NCBI GenBank assembly: GCA_963723965.1
Contig: CAVRSV010000001.1
Span: forward strand, 124,001-188,000
Length of the DNA stretch: 64,000 nt
DNA from: JARRKC01 sp963723965
Lineage (GTDB): Bacteria; Acidobacteriota; UBA6911; RPQK01; JAPXNP01
Direction of reading: 5' to 3'
Of this stretch, positions 1 to 6,780 are shown one piece after another. A model generated the notes under the pieces. That model did no database searches. It was not told where the DNA came from and saw nothing but the letters and a program-made list of their open reading frames with translations. Positions within the stretch are counted from its first letter, which is position 1. Every line of letters begins with the position of its first letter. The translations under genes were made by a program, and so were the position numbers.

Positions 1-933
1 AAACAGGCACGGCAGACGCTGGCCTACTGCATCCTGTCCGACGGACGACTCAGCCGGGAGGACATCGCCCGCATCGTGGAGAAGAAGGGGGAGATGATCC
101 GTGACCAGGGGCTGCTCGAATACTATCCCGCCCAGGCCAACGACTATGAGCTGGGCGGATTCGCGGGATTGTGCGGCTGGCTGGAACGCGCCAGGGTCGG
201 TTTCAGCGCCGAGGCGCGGCAGTTCAATCTCGATCCACCCAAAGGCATTCTGCTGGTCGGCGTTCAGGGCTGCGGCAAGTCCCTGGCCGCCAAACATGTG
301 GCACGCTCCTGGGGGCTCCCCTTATTGAAACTCGACGCCGGGCGGCTTTTCGACAAATACATCGGAGAGTCCGAAAAGAACTTCCGCAAGGCGACCCTGC
401 AGGCGGAGTCGATGGCCCCGGTCGTTCTCTGGATCGATGAAATCGAGAAGACATTCGCCGCGTCGAGCAACAGCGACGCCGACGGGGGGCTCGGCCAGCG
501 CATCCTGGGCTCGTTCTTGACCTGGCTGCAGGAAAAGCGCCAGCAGGTTTTCGTCGTGGCGACTGCCAACGACATCTCGGCGCTGCCGCCCGAACTCTTG
601 AGAAAGGGCCGCTTCGACGAGGTGTTCTTCGTCGATCTGCCAAACGCCGAGGAACGGCGTCAGATTCTGCGGATCCACCTGCGGCTGCGCAAACAAGACC
701 CGCAGCGCTTCGATCTGGATGAACTCGTCGGGAAAACGGAAGGCTTCAGCGGAGCCGAGATCGAACAAGCAGTGATCGCGGCTCTCTACGGGGCAATCCA
801 CGACAAGAAGCCACTGACGAGCGAAGGTCTCGCTCATGCGGTTGCATCGACGCTCCCGCTGTCTGTGACGCGACGGGAAGATGTCGACAGGCTGCGCAAA
901 TGGGCCCGCCAGCGCTTCGTGAGCGCGAACTGA
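1..933 (+). CDS. Ycf46-like AAA+ ATPase (5' truncated by window edge)
   Basis: The reading frame is open from the first base, so the N-terminal part of the gene lies outside the window; an internal ATG at 76 is not needed as a start. The visible part is a complete AAA+ module: Walker A GVQGCGKS (about base 262), Walker B VVLWIDEIEK (about 420), a sensor-1 region with TANDIS, and an arginine-finger-like RKGRFDEVFF. The order and wording of these motifs resemble the Ycf46/plastid-type AAA proteins of about 490 residues, which have a long N-terminal region before the ATPase. The biochemical role of that family is poorly defined. The gene runs toward, and is not obviously co-transcribed with, the oppositely oriented small membrane protein that follows. 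Confidence 0.85.
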   Translation, partial: KQARQTLAYCILSDGRLSREDIARIVEKKGEMIRDQGLLEYYPAQANDYELGGFAGLCGWLERARVGFSAEARQFNLDPPKGILLVGVQGCGKSLAAKHVARSWGLPLLKLDAGRLFDKYIGESEKNFRKATLQAESMAPVVLWIDEIEKTFAASSNSDADGGLGQRILGSFLTWLQEKRQQVFVVATANDISALPPELLRKGRFDEVFFVDLPNAEERRQILRIHLRLRKQDPQRFDLDELVGKTEGFSGAEIEQAVIAALYGAIHDKKPLTSEGLAHAVASTLPLSVTRREDVDRLRKWARQRFVSAN

Positions 934-994
934 TCCCCGCCCTCTTACGTTTCCTCTGACTCGCGGACGCCGTGCCTGGCCAACCGCACTTCGA

Positions 995-1129
995 CTACTG
1001 CACTTCCTTGTTGGTATCTGCGTCGATGTGCAGCTTGTCGAGGTGGTGGCTCTGCTTCTTGCCAGACAGGAAAATGTACAGGATCACGGCCGCGATGATA
1101 ATGACGGCGATAATGAACGATGTCGTCAT
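995..1129 (-). CDS. 44-residue single-pass membrane protein
   Basis: A short minus-strand frame begins with ATG at 1129 and ends at TAG (995). It has a very purine-rich ribosome site (GAGAGGGGGCAGAAG) directly before the start. The protein begins MTTSFIIAVIIIAAVILYIF, a clean transmembrane helix of about 18 residues, followed by a positive patch (SGKKQSHH) and a hydrophilic tail ending NKEVQ. That pattern suggests an inner-membrane protein with the tail in the cytoplasm. I recognise no family. It is divergent from the GcvH-like pair and convergent with the AAA+ gene. A candidate sigma-70 promoter lies about 150 bases upstream (1277-1305). It could be a small subunit or regulator of a respiratory or transport complex, but nothing in the sequence settles this. 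Confidence 0.65.
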   Translation of the reverse strand: MTTSFIIAVIIIAAVILYIFLSGKKQSHHLDKLHIDADTNKEVQ

Positions 1130-1276
1130 CTTCTGCCCCCTCTCATTTTGTGACCTGCTTCTGCCCGCCGTTCCCGGCCGAATCCGCTACCGCGTGAGAT
1201 TCCGAGAGAGCGCGTGAGTACGACCGGATCCTTCCACCAGAGCATCTTCTGGTCCCAGCGGTGCAATCTGGCCTTC

Positions 1277-1305
1277 ATTCTATGAGTGGTCGCCCCAAAA
1301 GGCAA
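1277..1305 (-). promoter_or_regulatory. candidate sigma-70 promoter for the 44-residue membrane protein
   Basis: Read on the minus strand: TTGCCT, 17-base spacer, TAGAAT (4/6 and 5/6 to consensus). It would leave a leader of roughly 140 bases before the ATG at 1129. Confidence 0.4.
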
Positions 1306-1545
1306 CGGAATTCGAACGGGGTACCGAAAGGCCCATTTTGTAGACAATCTCAACAGATCTGCTGAGCTTTTCTGCATTCGAGGGTCCCGCACCCGTGTCC
1401 GCCGGGTATTTGCGCGACAGCAGGGCGAGCGAGCGCTTCGGGTGTTGAATTTTACATCGCTTCGGGAATCGGCTCGAGGGCGCGGTTCTTCCCGATGGCC
1501 AGCAAACTCGGGGGTTTTCACCGGGTATCGCGGAATTGTTCGTTG

Positions 1546-1562
1546 TGGAACCGGACGTGCTT
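1546..1562 (+). promoter_or_regulatory. candidate sigma-54 (-24/-12) promoter of the GcvH-like pair
   Basis: The sequence TGGAACCGGACGTGCTT has the required GG and GC exactly 10 bases apart and sits about 47 bases before the preferred ATG at 1609. A closely similar site (TGGCACTCAACGTGCTT) lies at 62828. Two sigma-54-dependent regulators are encoded in the window, one only about 2.5 kb downstream of the GcvH-like pair. Short motif, so only moderate support. Confidence 0.35.
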
Positions 1563-1608
1563 TGAGAAGAGTGCAGTGAAACGCCATCGATTTCCCACAT
1601 GTATCTGG

Positions 1609-2313
1609 ATGGATGCGGGGGTAGTGAACTACCGGCTGTGCAACCGGGATTTCGAGTGCGAGTCCTGTCTGTTCGACCAGGCGATTCGCGGGGAAACTCC
1701 CGGGTTGGCGGTCCAGGACAGGGCGGCCGGGTTGAAGGCGACGAAAGGTCCCCGGGGTCTTCCGGAGTTTCTGATTTCGTCGCAGTGTTTCTACAGTCCG
1801 AACCACATGTGGGCCCGCGTGGAAGGGTCGGGGCGCGTACGCGTAGGGCTCGATGATTTCGCCCAGCAACTCCTGGGTCAGGTCTACGCAGTCCACGTTC
1901 CGAACCCTGGAGCCGTGGTTCGCGACAATCCCGTCGAACTGGTGAATCAGCTGGGAGGGCACCGCATGCGAAGTCCGGTCGAGGGCCTCGTGGTGTGGAC
2001 CAACTCCGATCTGGAGCAGCGCCCGTCACTGGTGAACAAAGCCCCCTTCACGGCGGGAAGCCTCTACATGGTCGAACCCGACGACCTGGTGGGGCAGCTC
2101 AAGCAGATGCGCTACGGTCTCGAGGCCGAAGAATGGCTCGAGGCCGAAGCCGACCAATTGGGTTCGGCGGTTTTCGAACTCATGTGGTCCGCACGCCCGA
2201 GTGTCGGCGTCACCGCCCCGGACGGTGGAGAAGTCGTGGCGGACTGGCTCGACACTGCGCGGCGGCAGGAGATTTTTCGACCCGTGCTGGAACGCTTTCT
2301 GACCAGCCGGTGA
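1609..2313 (+). CDS. GcvH-like (lipoyl-domain fold) protein without lipoyl lysine, Cys-rich N terminus
   Basis: I chose ATG 1609 (MDAGVVNYRLCNRDFECESC), because the residues further upstream look non-coding; that gives 234 residues. The N-terminal stretch holds a compact CNRDFECESCLFD cysteine cluster. The middle aligns with glycine-cleavage H protein (NHMWARVEGSGRVRVGLDDF, then RSPVEG, then PSLVNKAPF). Where GcvH has ESVKA, carrying the lipoylated lysine, this protein reads LVNQLGGH, so it should not be lipoylated. The C-terminal part ends in a block (APDGGEVVADWL) that recurs in the next gene. It therefore is unlikely to serve in glycine cleavage and may be a binding or scaffold protein. 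The cysteines could bind metal or an Fe-S cluster; that is inference. Confidence 0.75.
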   Translation: MDAGVVNYRLCNRDFECESCLFDQAIRGETPGLAVQDRAAGLKATKGPRGLPEFLISSQCFYSPNHMWARVEGSGRVRVGLDDFAQQLLGQVYAVHVPNPGAVVRDNPVELVNQLGGHRMRSPVEGLVVWTNSDLEQRPSLVNKAPFTAGSLYMVEPDDLVGQLKQMRYGLEAEEWLEAEADQLGSAVFELMWSARPSVGVTAPDGGEVVADWLDTARRQEIFRPVLERFLTSR

Positions 2314-2332
2314 AGGCGAAGGAATCAATACA

Positions 2333-2983
2333 ATGGTACCGATCCTCGTTCTTTTGACATTCGTGGTTTCCATTCTGGGGTACACCCTCTACTCTTGGCT
2401 CCAAAAGCGGCGGGAGATCCAGCGGGCCGTGGATGCATCGACGCATCCGGTCCCGGAAGGGGTGGTCTGGTTTCCGGGGCATACCTGGCTGCTACCAACG
2501 GGCGAGCAGACGGGCCGCCTGGGAATCGGCGCGTTTGCCGGCCGCCTTCTCGGCCGTGTCGATGAAATCCGGCTCCCCGAGGAAGGGGCCCCGATCACCC
2601 GCGGCAGCACGCTGTTCTCGGTCCGGCAGGGAGAGCGCTGGGCGGAGTTCAAATCGCCCGTCACGGGAACGGTCAGACAGATCAACGATGCCGTCCGCAG
2701 CCTCTCCTTCAACTCCGGGAGCGGGGTTTCCTCCTATTGGCTGTGCGAGGTCGACCAGGATGACATGGCGCGTTCTCTGAAGGCAGCCATCCGTTCGCAA
2801 GACCTGCGGAGCTGGTTGGCGGGCGAAGTCCAACGCGTTCTGGGGGCACTTGCCCAGATCAAGGGCGCGCCTGACCGCCTGGGAGCCGTACTTCCCGACG
2901 GTGGAACCCTGGTGGACGGCCTGCTCGAACACGCCGACCAGCGAACCTGGGAGAGCGTGACCCGGGTCCTGTTCGAGCAATAA
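2333..2983 (+). CDS. membrane-anchored GcvH-like protein without lipoyl lysine
   Basis: This starts 19 bases after the preceding GcvH-like gene and is clearly its paralogue: 216 residues, an N-terminal transmembrane anchor (MVPILVLLTFVVSILGYTLY), an H-protein-like core (GHTWLL, LGIGAFAGRLLGRVDEIRLPEEG, FKSPVTGTV), and the same C-terminal block (LPDGGTLVDGLL). The position of the lipoyl lysine holds glutamate or arginine (VRQGERW), so no lipoyl arm is predicted. A membrane-bound plus a soluble, cysteine-bearing version in one transcript suggests the two act together at the cytoplasmic face of the membrane. The reaction is unknown. An inverted repeat follows the stop codon (2995-3040). Confidence 0.75.
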   Translation: MVPILVLLTFVVSILGYTLYSWLQKRREIQRAVDASTHPVPEGVVWFPGHTWLLPTGEQTGRLGIGAFAGRLLGRVDEIRLPEEGAPITRGSTLFSVRQGERWAEFKSPVTGTVRQINDAVRSLSFNSGSGVSSYWLCEVDQDDMARSLKAAIRSQDLRSWLAGEVQRVLGALAQIKGAPDRLGAVLPDGGTLVDGLLEHADQRTWESVTRVLFEQ

Positions 2984-2994
2984 CCATCGAGTCG

Positions 2995-3040
2995 CCGAGG
3001 TCCCGTGCATGTTCCGGCCAGCCCCCCACGGTGACCTCGG
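2995..3040 (+). terminator. strong hairpin after the GcvH-like pair (no U-tract)
   Basis: The arm CCGAGGTCCCGTG (2995-3007) pairs with CACGGTGACCTCGG (3027-3040), giving 13 pairs with a single bulged base around a 19-base loop. It starts 12 bases after the stop codon. There is no run of T behind it, so it may be a 3'-end stabilising or Rho-associated structure rather than a classical intrinsic terminator. Confidence 0.4.
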
Positions 3041-3240
3041 TGCACTGGGCAACACGCCTTCAGAGTGAACTCGGGAGCGGGAACTCGAAACCCCAGGATC
3101 CCGGGTGTTGACAAAACCAGCACCGGCCTCCCTGCCTTCCCCCTTTTCTCTTCGCATCAAACCGCGAAACTTGTTAATCTTTTAAACAGTGTCTCGTGGA
3201 GGCCGGATGGAGTCCGGCTGAAAGCGGAGGGACTGCAGAG

Positions 3241-4830
3241 TTGTCCGGACGATTGAGTTTTAAACTGGTGGCAAGTCTCGTGGGCTGTTTGGGCGTTATC
3301 TTCGCCCTGTTCGGCTACCAGCTGACCGAGCAGCACCGGCGTGACCTCGAAGCCGTGAATTTCGAAGCGGCGGATCGTATCTCGGACAGCATCAAACGCA
3401 GCATCCTCTACAGCATGCAGCTGAACCACCGGGAGCACATCTACCACACCATCAAGACCCTCGGTGGCGAGCCCGGAATCAACAAAATCCGCATCTTCAA
3501 CGAAGTCGGAAGGATCAGCTACTCCAGCGACGACGCAGAGATCAATACCCTGGTCGACAAGAAGGAAGAGGCCTGCTATGCCTGTCACAACCAGGAGGAG
3601 CCCCTCAGTCGCCTGCCCCGGCCGGATCGGAGGCGAATCTACTTCGATCCGCAGGGCAACCGGATCCTGGGACTGATCAATGCGATCGAGAATGAGCCGC
3701 GGTGCTATGAGGCCTCCTGCCATGCCCACTCCCCCGACCAGCGGGTGCTGGGAGTCCTCGACGTCACGATGTCCCTGGCCAGCATCGATGAAACCATCCG
3801 CAAAGGTCGAAGCGTCCTCTTGGCCGAACTCGCTCTGTCGGTTCTGGTCGTCTCGATCGTGCTGGGTGTGGTCGTCTGGTTTCTGGTGCACCGACCCATC
3901 CGCCAGTTGATGACTGGGACCGAGAAGCTCGCCGCCGGCGACCTCGACTTCCGAATCCAGGTCGACTCGCGCGACGAGATGGGGGCCCTCGGGCGATCCT
4001 TCAATCGAATGACGGAACAGCTCAAGCAGGCCCACTCGGAATTGACCGCCTGGGCGCAGACCCTCGAAAGCCGCGTCGAAGAGAAGACGGCGGCGCTGCG
4101 AGATGCCCACCGCCACATGATCCAGGTCGAACGGATGGCTTCGATGGGGAAGCTGGCCGCCATCGTGGCCCATGAGATCAACAACCCTCTGGCGGGAATC
4201 CTGACCTCGGCCCGGCTCGTGCTGAAGCGACTCAGCCGACAGGGCGTGCCCGAAGACGACACCACCGAACAACTGGAGCTGATTGCGCAGGAAGCCGGCC
4301 GTTGCGGCGACATTGTCAAGAGTCTTCTCCAGTTTGCCCGCCCGCGCAGCGAAGTCCGTCAGCCGGAGGATCTCAATGCTCTGGTTCGCGACGCCCTGCG
4401 CCTGGTCCAGCACAAGATGAACCTGATGAGCGTGGAGACGCAGTTCAATCTCGCCGAAGGCGTGCCCCCGGTCATCTGCGATTCGCAGGGCATCAAGCAG
4501 GTCCTGGTGGCCGTCCTGATCAATGCGACCGAGGCCGTCGGCAGCGCCGGCGGGCAGATCGTCCTGGGGACGTGCTTTCTCGCCGACCAGGGCCTCGTGG
4601 AGGTTTCGGTGCGGGACAACGGATGCGGCATGGACGAACAGACCAGGCAAAGGATTTTCGAGCCTTTCTTCACAACCAAGGAGGACGCCCATGGAGTGGG
4701 ACTGGGCATGGCTGTCGTCAGCGGAATCGTCGCTGCGCACGGGGGGGAAATTCGGATCGACTCGGCTGTGGGACTGGGAACGACTGTGACCATTGTGCTT
4801 CCGGCTTCGAGCAGCGCCGAGGTGGCTTAG
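3241..4830 (+). CDS. membrane sensor histidine kinase with two c-type haem motifs
   Basis: I prefer TTG at 3241 because GGAGGG lies 9 bases upstream; a GTG at 3196 would add 15 residues. From 3241 the protein has 529 residues. It has a first membrane helix near residues 8-26 and a periplasmic loop carrying CYACH (residues 112-116) and CYEASCH (155-161). A second helix follows at about 195-220, then HAMP, a coiled coil, an H-box AHEINNPL with His311, and an HATPase domain ending in the G box (GVGLGM). CxxCH is the classical c-type haem site; CX4CH is a recognised variant, so one or two covalently bound haems are expected outside the membrane. The kinase should sense redox state or a haem ligand and phosphorylate the NtrC-type regulator that begins 24 bases downstream. 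Confidence 0.9.
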   Translation: MSGRLSFKLVASLVGCLGVIFALFGYQLTEQHRRDLEAVNFEAADRISDSIKRSILYSMQLNHREHIYHTIKTLGGEPGINKIRIFNEVGRISYSSDDAEINTLVDKKEEACYACHNQEEPLSRLPRPDRRRIYFDPQGNRILGLINAIENEPRCYEASCHAHSPDQRVLGVLDVTMSLASIDETIRKGRSVLLAELALSVLVVSIVLGVVVWFLVHRPIRQLMTGTEKLAAGDLDFRIQVDSRDEMGALGRSFNRMTEQLKQAHSELTAWAQTLESRVEEKTAALRDAHRHMIQVERMASMGKLAAIVAHEINNPLAGILTSARLVLKRLSRQGVPEDDTTEQLELIAQEAGRCGDIVKSLLQFARPRSEVRQPEDLNALVRDALRLVQHKMNLMSVETQFNLAEGVPPVICDSQGIKQVLVAVLINATEAVGSAGGQIVLGTCFLADQGLVEVSVRDNGCGMDEQTRQRIFEPFFTTKEDAHGVGLGMAVVSGIVAAHGGEIRIDSAVGLGTTVTIVLPASSSAEVA

Positions 4831-4854
4831 ACCGGGAGGAAGGGGGAAGCGCGC

Positions 4855-6222
4855 ATGACTGCCAAGCCAACCGCCAGGATCCTGGTGGTCGACGACGAGT
4901 TGATCGTCCGCAAGTCATTGGGAGGCTGGCTTCGAGAAGAAGGCTATGAGGTGGATGTCGCCGGTTCGGGCAAGGAAGCCCTGGAGTCGTTGAGCCGGGA
5001 AGAGTGGGACATCTTTCTCGTCGACATCAAGATGCCCGGCATCGACGGGCTCGAACTCCAACGTCGGATTCATGAGATTCACCCCGACGCGACGGTCATC
5101 ATCATGACCGCCTATGCCTCGGTGGATACGGCGGTCGAGGCCATGAAACAGGGCGCCTACGACTACGTCGTCAAGCCGTTTGAGCCCGAAGCCCTGGAAA
5201 ACCTGATCCGGAAAGCAGCCGAGCGTAAGCAACTGCTGGACGAGAACGTCCAGCTGCGCAAGAAGATCGACGAGATGTCCGCCTTCCACGGCATCGTCGG
5301 GACCAGTCCCGCCATCAGCCGCGTCCTCGAAGAGGTCCGCATGGTGGCGGAATCGGACACCACCGTCCTGGTGCGGGGCGAGAGCGGCACCGGCAAGGAA
5401 CTGATCGCGCGAGCTATCCATGCCTGCAGCCCCCGCCGCTATCTGCCCATCGTCACCGTGAGTTGTGGCGCCCTCTCCGAAGGCTTGCTGGAAAGCGAGT
5501 TGTTCGGTCATGAGAAGGGGGCCTTCACCGGAGCCCAGTATCGCCGCAAAGGCAAGTTCGAGATGGCCGACGGCGGCACGCTGTTCCTGGACGAGATCGG
5601 CGACATCTCTCTCAAGACCCAGGTCGATCTGCTGCGGATCCTGGAGGAGAAGAGAGTCTGCCGAGTGGGCGGCAACAAGCTGATTCCGGTTGACTTTCGG
5701 CTGATCGCCGCCACCAACAAGAACCTCGAGAGCATGGTCCGCGAAGGCACCTTCCGGGAGGATCTCTACTATCGCCTCAACGTTTTTTCCATCACGCTGC
5801 CGCCGTTGAGGGAGCGGAGGGAGGACGTCCCGATGCTGGTCGAGCACTTCCTCCATCGCTTCGCGGAAAGCATGAACAAGCACGTCACCAAGGTGAGCGC
5901 CGACGCGCTGGAGCTGCTCAGCCACTACGAATGGCCGGGCAACATCCGGGAGCTCCAGAACGCCATGGAGCGGGCGGTGCTCGTCTGCCGCGGCGAGACC
6001 ATCGGTCCGAGGGACTTCCCCGTGCTGGAGGAAAGCAAGCCGAGAGAGCCGGGTGAAAGATCACTGGCTGCCGTCGAACGCGATCACATCAGGGAGGTGT
6101 TGGAGGACGCCGAGTGGAACATCTCCCGGAGCGCGCGGCTGCTCCGAATCGATCGCGTCACGCTCTACAACAAGATCAAGAAGTACGGACTCAAACGAGA
6201 ATCCTCACCGGCGAAGCAATAA
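4855..6222 (+). CDS. NtrC-family sigma-54-dependent response regulator
   Basis: The protein has 455 residues and starts behind a GGGAGGAAGGGGG ribosome site. The receiver domain has the acidic pair in LVVDDE and phospho-acceptor Asp57 in LVDIKMP. The central AAA+ domain has Walker A GESGTGKE (175-182) and the sigma-54 contact loop GAFTGA (222-227), and the end is a Fis-type helix-turn-helix (NISRSARLLRIDRVTLYNKI). It should activate sigma-54 promoters after phosphorylation by the haem kinase encoded just upstream. Targets are not shown by the sequence; the sigma-54-like site at 1546 before the GcvH-like pair is the nearest candidate. Its stop codon overlaps the archaemetzincin start by one base (TAATG). 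Confidence 0.93.
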   Translation: MTAKPTARILVVDDELIVRKSLGGWLREEGYEVDVAGSGKEALESLSREEWDIFLVDIKMPGIDGLELQRRIHEIHPDATVIIMTAYASVDTAVEAMKQGAYDYVVKPFEPEALENLIRKAAERKQLLDENVQLRKKIDEMSAFHGIVGTSPAISRVLEEVRMVAESDTTVLVRGESGTGKELIARAIHACSPRRYLPIVTVSCGALSEGLLESELFGHEKGAFTGAQYRRKGKFEMADGGTLFLDEIGDISLKTQVDLLRILEEKRVCRVGGNKLIPVDFRLIAATNKNLESMVREGTFREDLYYRLNVFSITLPPLRERREDVPMLVEHFLHRFAESMNKHVTKVSADALELLSHYEWPGNIRELQNAMERAVLVCRGETIGPRDFPVLEESKPREPGERSLAAVERDHIREVLEDAEWNISRSARLLRIDRVTLYNKIKKYGLKRESSPAKQ

Positions 6223-6770
6223 TGACGGAAATCCGGCTGGTCAGGGTCGGAAAGCCTGACCAGGACGTTCTCGATTTTCTGGCGCTGACTTTGCCGGAGC
6301 ACCTTTCGGCGGGCTGCAACCTCAGCGAAGAGTCGATCGATGTCTCGGCGGTCTACGATCCTGCGCGAGGGCAGTTCTACTCGACCGCACTGCTTGCCGA
6401 ACTGGTTCAGCTGGGCGCCCGCTATCCGTCGTCCACCCTGCTGGGAGTGACGGAAGTCGATCTGTTCATCCCGATCCTGACCTTTGTTTTCGGCGAAGCC
6501 CAGCTCGGGGGCCAGACGGCTCTGTTGTCGAGTCATCGCCTGCGGCAGGAATTCTACGGGCTGAGGCCCAACGAAGGCCTGCTGCTCGAGCGGGTGGAGA
6601 AGGAAGCGCTCCACGAACTCGGCCACACCCTCGGCCTCGTCCACTGCCGCGGCCTCCAGTGCGTCATGCGCTTCTCCAACTCGGTGGACGAGGTCGATCT
6701 CAAGCCTAACGAATACTGCCCGGAATGCCGGCACCAGGCCGAAGAGCTGCGCCGAGCGAAGGTCGGTTAG
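6222..6770 (+). CDS. amzA: archaemetzincin-type zinc metalloprotease
   Basis: The gene starts at ATG 6222 inside the TAATG overlap with the regulator, so translation is likely coupled. The 182-residue protein has the archaemetzincin signature: HELGHTLGLVH (residues 131-141, with the three zinc ligands and catalytic Glu) directly followed by Cys142, then Cys147 and a C-terminal CPEC pair (166/169) that should bind a second, structural zinc, plus the met-turn-like CVMRF. No signal peptide is seen, so it probably acts in the cytoplasm. Archaemetzincins are aminopeptidase-like enzymes of unclear role. Being coupled to a haem-sensing two-component system is unusual and suggests it belongs to the same response. 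The symbol is by analogy to the archaeal family. Confidence 0.9.
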   Translation: MTEIRLVRVGKPDQDVLDFLALTLPEHLSAGCNLSEESIDVSAVYDPARGQFYSTALLAELVQLGARYPSSTLLGVTEVDLFIPILTFVFGEAQLGGQTALLSSHRLRQEFYGLRPNEGLLLERVEKEALHELGHTLGLVHCRGLQCVMRFSNSVDEVDLKPNEYCPECRHQAEELRRAKVG

Positions 6771-6780
6771 CCGGGACTCC

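Larger units (their letters stand above)
1130..1608. other. 479-bp divergent intergenic region
   Basis: This gap separates the 44-residue membrane protein (minus) from the first GcvH-like gene (plus). Open frames cross it on both strands but their composition is poor and they have no recognisable protein. I see a minus-strand sigma-70-like promoter at 1277-1305 and a plus-strand GG-N10-GC (sigma-54-like) site at 1546-1562. Nothing else in it is supported. Confidence 0.5.

Noticed and set aside
1126..1962. Long minus-strand open frame opposite the first GcvH-like gene
   Set aside because: It is arginine- and proline-rich, has no family signal and lies against a well-supported gene on the other strand and its upstream region.
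1609..2983. Glycine cleavage H proteins
   Set aside because: Both lack the lipoyl lysine, and no gcvT or gcvP is present, so a role in glycine cleavage is unlikely.
3157..4740. 527-residue antisense frame over the haem kinase
   Set aside because: High GC keeps stop codons rare in this frame; the product has no domain and the kinase on the other strand is unmistakable.
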